Notes under the pieces: model-generated
Database searches by the model: none
What the model was told of the DNA's origin: nothing
Seen by the model: only the letters and a program-made list of their open reading frames with translations
Source of the DNA: Anaerolineales bacterium UBA6663
GTDB lineage: Bacteria; Chloroflexota; Anaerolineae; Anaerolineales; UBA6663
Assembly: GCA_002455335.1 (NCBI GenBank)
Contig: DKKP01000214.1
Span: forward strand, 1-7,819
Direction of reading: 5' to 3'
Length of the DNA: 7,819 nucleotides
Position numbers and translations under genes: made by a program
Shown: piece by piece, positions 6,336 to 7,819 of the stretch
How positions within the stretch are numbered: the first letter of the stretch is position 1
How the letters are laid out: each line of letters begins with the position of its first letter

Positions 6336-7501
6336 GCCGTCACCCCGATCTCAACGCGCAGCGCGGCAACCAACGCCGCGATATCGGCTTCGGAGTTGTA
6401 GGCCTGACACGAAACGCGGATGAGCGGCTGATCGTCCCAGCGATGCACAGGGGCTTCGATGCGATGGATGTCGTATAGAAGCGTCTTGAGCCGGCCGACG
6501 TCCACGTGCCCGGGGAGCCGCGCAACCCCGAGCTGCGCGTGCCAGCGCTCAATGGGCGCCGCAAAGGGCGGCAGGCCCGTCAGCGCGCTGATCGCTGTAA
6601 GCGCATCCATCAACAGATCGTGAGCGGCGGCGCTACGGTGCTGCCAATCGTGTTCGGTCTGAAACGCAAGCGCCGCTGGTAGTGTCAGGTAGGCGGCCAG
6701 GTCACGCGTACCCTGCCATTGATGCCAGCGGATGAACTCGGTCTCGCCCATCCCCGGCTCGGGCGTATACACGTCATCGCCCCACCCCCAGCTCACGATC
6801 AGCGGCCGCAGCCAGGCCTGCGCCGTCGGCTGCGCGTGGAGAAAAGCGACGCCCTTCGGCCCGCACAGCCACTTGTGCCCGGCGCCGACGTACACGTCGG
6901 CATCCAGCGCGGCCAGGTCAAGCGGGATCTGGCCCGGAGCATGCGCCCCGTCGACGATCGTGACGATCCCGGCGGCGCGGGCCCGGCGGCAGATCTCGGC
7001 CACGGGCAGGATCAGGGCCGTGGCGCTCGTGATGTGGCTGATGAAGATCGCGCGCGTGGCCGGCGTAACGGCCGCCCAGAAGTCCTCGACCAGGGCCTCG
7101 GGCGAGGCGAGATCGAGCCGGCGCCTGATCAGCCGGGCGCCGGCCTCGCGGCATCTGACGTTCCAGGCGCGCTCGAGCGCGCCATATTCATTATCGGTGG
7201 TCAGCACCTCGTCGCCCGGCTCGAGCCGTAGCGCACGGAGGGCCATGTTGACGGCCGTGGTTGGGTTCGGAAAGTAGACCAGGTCATCGGCTGAGGCATT
7301 CAGATACGCGGCCAATGCCGTGCGCGACACGCGTAGCAGGTCCTCGGCCCTGCGGCCCAGGAACGCAACCGGCTGACGTTCGAGCTCGCGCTGCCAGCCT
7401 TGATACGTCTCGAAGACCGGGCGTGGGCAAGCGCCAAAGGAGCCGTGGTTGAGGAAGACGATGTCTGGATCGAGCAGAAACAGGTCACGGATGTTCGCCA
7501 T
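6332..7501 (-). CDS. Class-V aminotransferase-fold PLP enzyme (isopenicillin-N-epimerase-like)
   Basis: 389 residues from ATG 7501. The frame stays open upstream to 7660, but that part runs through the palindromic intergenic region and does not look like protein. The family starts as here, MANIRDLFLLDPDIVFLNHGSFG. The PLP site is well kept: VDGAHAPGQIP (183-193) with Asp184 to bind the pyridine nitrogen, and GAGHKWLCGPKG (206-217) with Lys210 as the likely Schiff-base lysine. WQGTRDLAAYLTLPAAL (262-278) and the C-terminal IRVSCQAYNSEADI (361-374) with Arg362, probably for a substrate carboxylate, match isopenicillin-N-epimerase-like and cysteine-desulfurase-related proteins. Family members include epimerases, C-S lyases and desulfurases, so the substrate cannot be told from sequence. 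The gene is first in an operon with the SURF1 gene. No ribosome-binding site is evident, and a -10-like box lies 6 nt before the ATG. Confidence 0.88.
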   Translation of the reverse strand: MANIRDLFLLDPDIVFLNHGSFGACPRPVFETYQGWQRELERQPVAFLGRRAEDLLRVSRTALAAYLNASADDLVYFPNPTTAVNMALRALRLEPGDEVLTTDNEYGALERAWNVRCREAGARLIRRRLDLASPEALVEDFWAAVTPATRAIFISHITSATALILPVAEICRRARAAGIVTIVDGAHAPGQIPLDLAALDADVYVGAGHKWLCGPKGVAFLHAQPTAQAWLRPLIVSWGWGDDVYTPEPGMGETEFIRWHQWQGTRDLAAYLTLPAALAFQTEHDWQHRSAAAHDLLMDALTAISALTGLPPFAAPIERWHAQLGVARLPGHVDVGRLKTLLYDIHRIEAPVHRWDDQPLIRVSCQAYNSEADIAALVAALRVEIGVTA

Positions 7502-7507
7502 GGCCGG

Positions 7508-7536
7508 AGTGTACACCGCCGCCGCTCGCGTGTGCA
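7508..7536 (-). promoter_or_regulatory. Candidate promoter of the PLP enzyme-SURF1 operon (possibly leaderless)
   Basis: Reading the minus strand: TGCACA (7536-7531), 17 bases, TACACT (7513-7508), then 6 bases to ATG 7501. Each box matches consensus at 4 of 6 positions. With this spacing transcription would begin at or next to the start codon, which fits the missing ribosome-binding site. The boxes overlap palindromes at 7509-7516 (GTGTACAC) and 7529-7540. The match is modest. Confidence 0.4.
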
Positions 7537-7546
7537 TACGGCGACC

Positions 7547-7608
7547 CGCGTGCAAGCACGCGTTGTCCGTCGGCCAGCCGGTGTCAAGACTCGTGCACGG
7601 AGCACGCG
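7547..7608. repeat. Pair of related palindromic elements in a divergent intergenic region
   Basis: Two inverted repeats share arms. CGCGTGC-AA-GCACGCG (7547-7562) is a perfect 7-bp arm palindrome. CGTGC-ACGGA-GCACG (7592-7606) has 5-bp arms. Written as direct repeats they are CGTGCA-AGCACGCG (7549-7562) and CGTGCA-CGG-AGCACGCG (7592-7608), starting 43 bases apart, about four helical turns. They could be paired operator sites for a dimeric regulator of one or both divergent genes. No regulator gene is visible. Confidence 0.5.
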
Positions 7609-7619
7609 GATCTTCACGG

Positions 7620-7647
7620 ATGACAGGGAGCGGATTTCGGTTAACAT
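7620..7647 (+). promoter_or_regulatory. Candidate promoter of the nucleotidyltransferase gene (possibly leaderless)
   Basis: ATGACA (7620-7625, 5 of 6 to consensus), 16 bases, TAACAT (7642-7647, 4 of 6), then 6 bases to ATG 7654. The predicted transcript start falls at or beside the ATG. The only purine run, GGGG at 7650-7653, is too close to the ATG to act as a normal ribosome-binding site. Confidence 0.45.
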
Positions 7648-7653
7648 GCGGGG

Positions 7654-7819
7654 ATGCCAACGCTTCACCCCTCCGCCCAGACCATGCTCGCCGGCCTGAG
7701 CGCCCTGCCCGGCGTGCGGGCCGTGGTGCTCGGCGGGTCGCGCGCCGCGGGCCGAGCCCGCCCAGACTCCGACACCGACCTTGGCGTGTATTACGCCGCC
7801 GGGTCCCCGTTCGAAATCG
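7654..7819 (+). CDS. Nucleotidyltransferase-fold protein, N-terminal part (3' end outside window)
   Basis: 55 residues are visible from ATG 7654 to the window edge. The core is VVLGGSRAAGRARPDSDTDLGVYY (residues 24-47). The Gly-Ser motif (Gly28, Ser29) followed by Asp40-x-Asp42 is the metal- and nucleotide-binding signature of the polymerase-beta-like nucleotidyltransferase superfamily, which includes MNT-type antitoxins, aminoglycoside nucleotidyltransferases and many uncharacterised proteins. The LGGSRA...PDSDTDLGVYY form is common in stand-alone nucleotidyltransferase-domain proteins. The rest of the gene would decide the subgroup. It is transcribed divergently from the PLP enzyme, with 152 bp between the two start codons. 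Confidence 0.85.
   Translation, partial: MPTLHPSAQTMLAGLSALPGVRAVVLGGSRAAGRARPDSDTDLGVYYAAGSPFEI

Noticed and set aside
6719..7277. Two open frames of over 170 codons on the plus strand opposite the PLP enzyme
   Set aside because: They lie wholly opposite a well-supported gene, have no family motifs and show no start signals.
7502..7660. A 53-residue N-terminal extension of the PLP enzyme from ATG 7660
   Set aside because: The extension reads through the palindromic intergenic region, does not resemble the family, and would overlap the divergent nucleotidyltransferase start.

Overview
This is a G+C-rich bacterial window with tightly packed genes. The gene content fits a member of the Chloroflexota best: a stand-alone short methylmalonyl-CoA mutase large subunit beside a biotin carboxylase with a C-terminal extension, free-standing Flp-type pilins, and a SURF1 protein. 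This taxonomic call is an inference from family resemblance and no search was run.

Left part (1-4731, all + strand): propionyl-CoA to succinyl-CoA genes. In order these are the C-terminal end of a biotin carboxylase (1-501), a polytopic membrane protein resembling GT39/PMT-type glycosyltransferases (566-2119), a biotin carboxyl carrier protein (2181-2696), a methylmalonyl-CoA mutase large subunit (2693-4270) and methylmalonyl-CoA epimerase (4327-4731). The carrier and mutase genes overlap by 4 nt. The carboxylase would make (S)-methylmalonyl-CoA, the epimerase would convert it to the R form, and the mutase would rearrange that to succinyl-CoA. Two parts are absent from the window: the carboxyltransferase and the B12-binding mutase subunit. 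The membrane protein has no obvious link to this pathway.

Middle part (about 4764-5561): two complete single-gene units in tandem. Each has a near-consensus promoter, a leader with a ribosome-binding site, a 48-residue Flp/Tad-type pilin gene and a strong intrinsic terminator. None of the four is named by ordinary long-ORF annotation. The two pilins are identical as proteins and differ at one silent base. The near-identity begins at the ATG and runs through the terminator into the 3' end of the next gene. The promoters match by their boxes and spacing, but the 5' leaders have diverged.

Right part (5550-7501, - strand): a class-V aminotransferase-fold protein and a SURF1-family protein overlap by 4 nt (GTGA) and form an operon convergent with the pilins. 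The SURF1 stop codon lies inside the pilin repeat. Upstream, a 152-bp divergent intergenic region holds several palindromes and two candidate promoters, each placed so that the transcript would begin at or near the start codon. Rightward from it begins a nucleotidyltransferase-fold gene (7654 onward), cut by the window edge.

The most notable content is the twin pilin cassette and its relation to the SURF1 3' end, followed by the palindrome-rich divergent control region. I did not find a clearly new defence, mobile or RNA-guided system.
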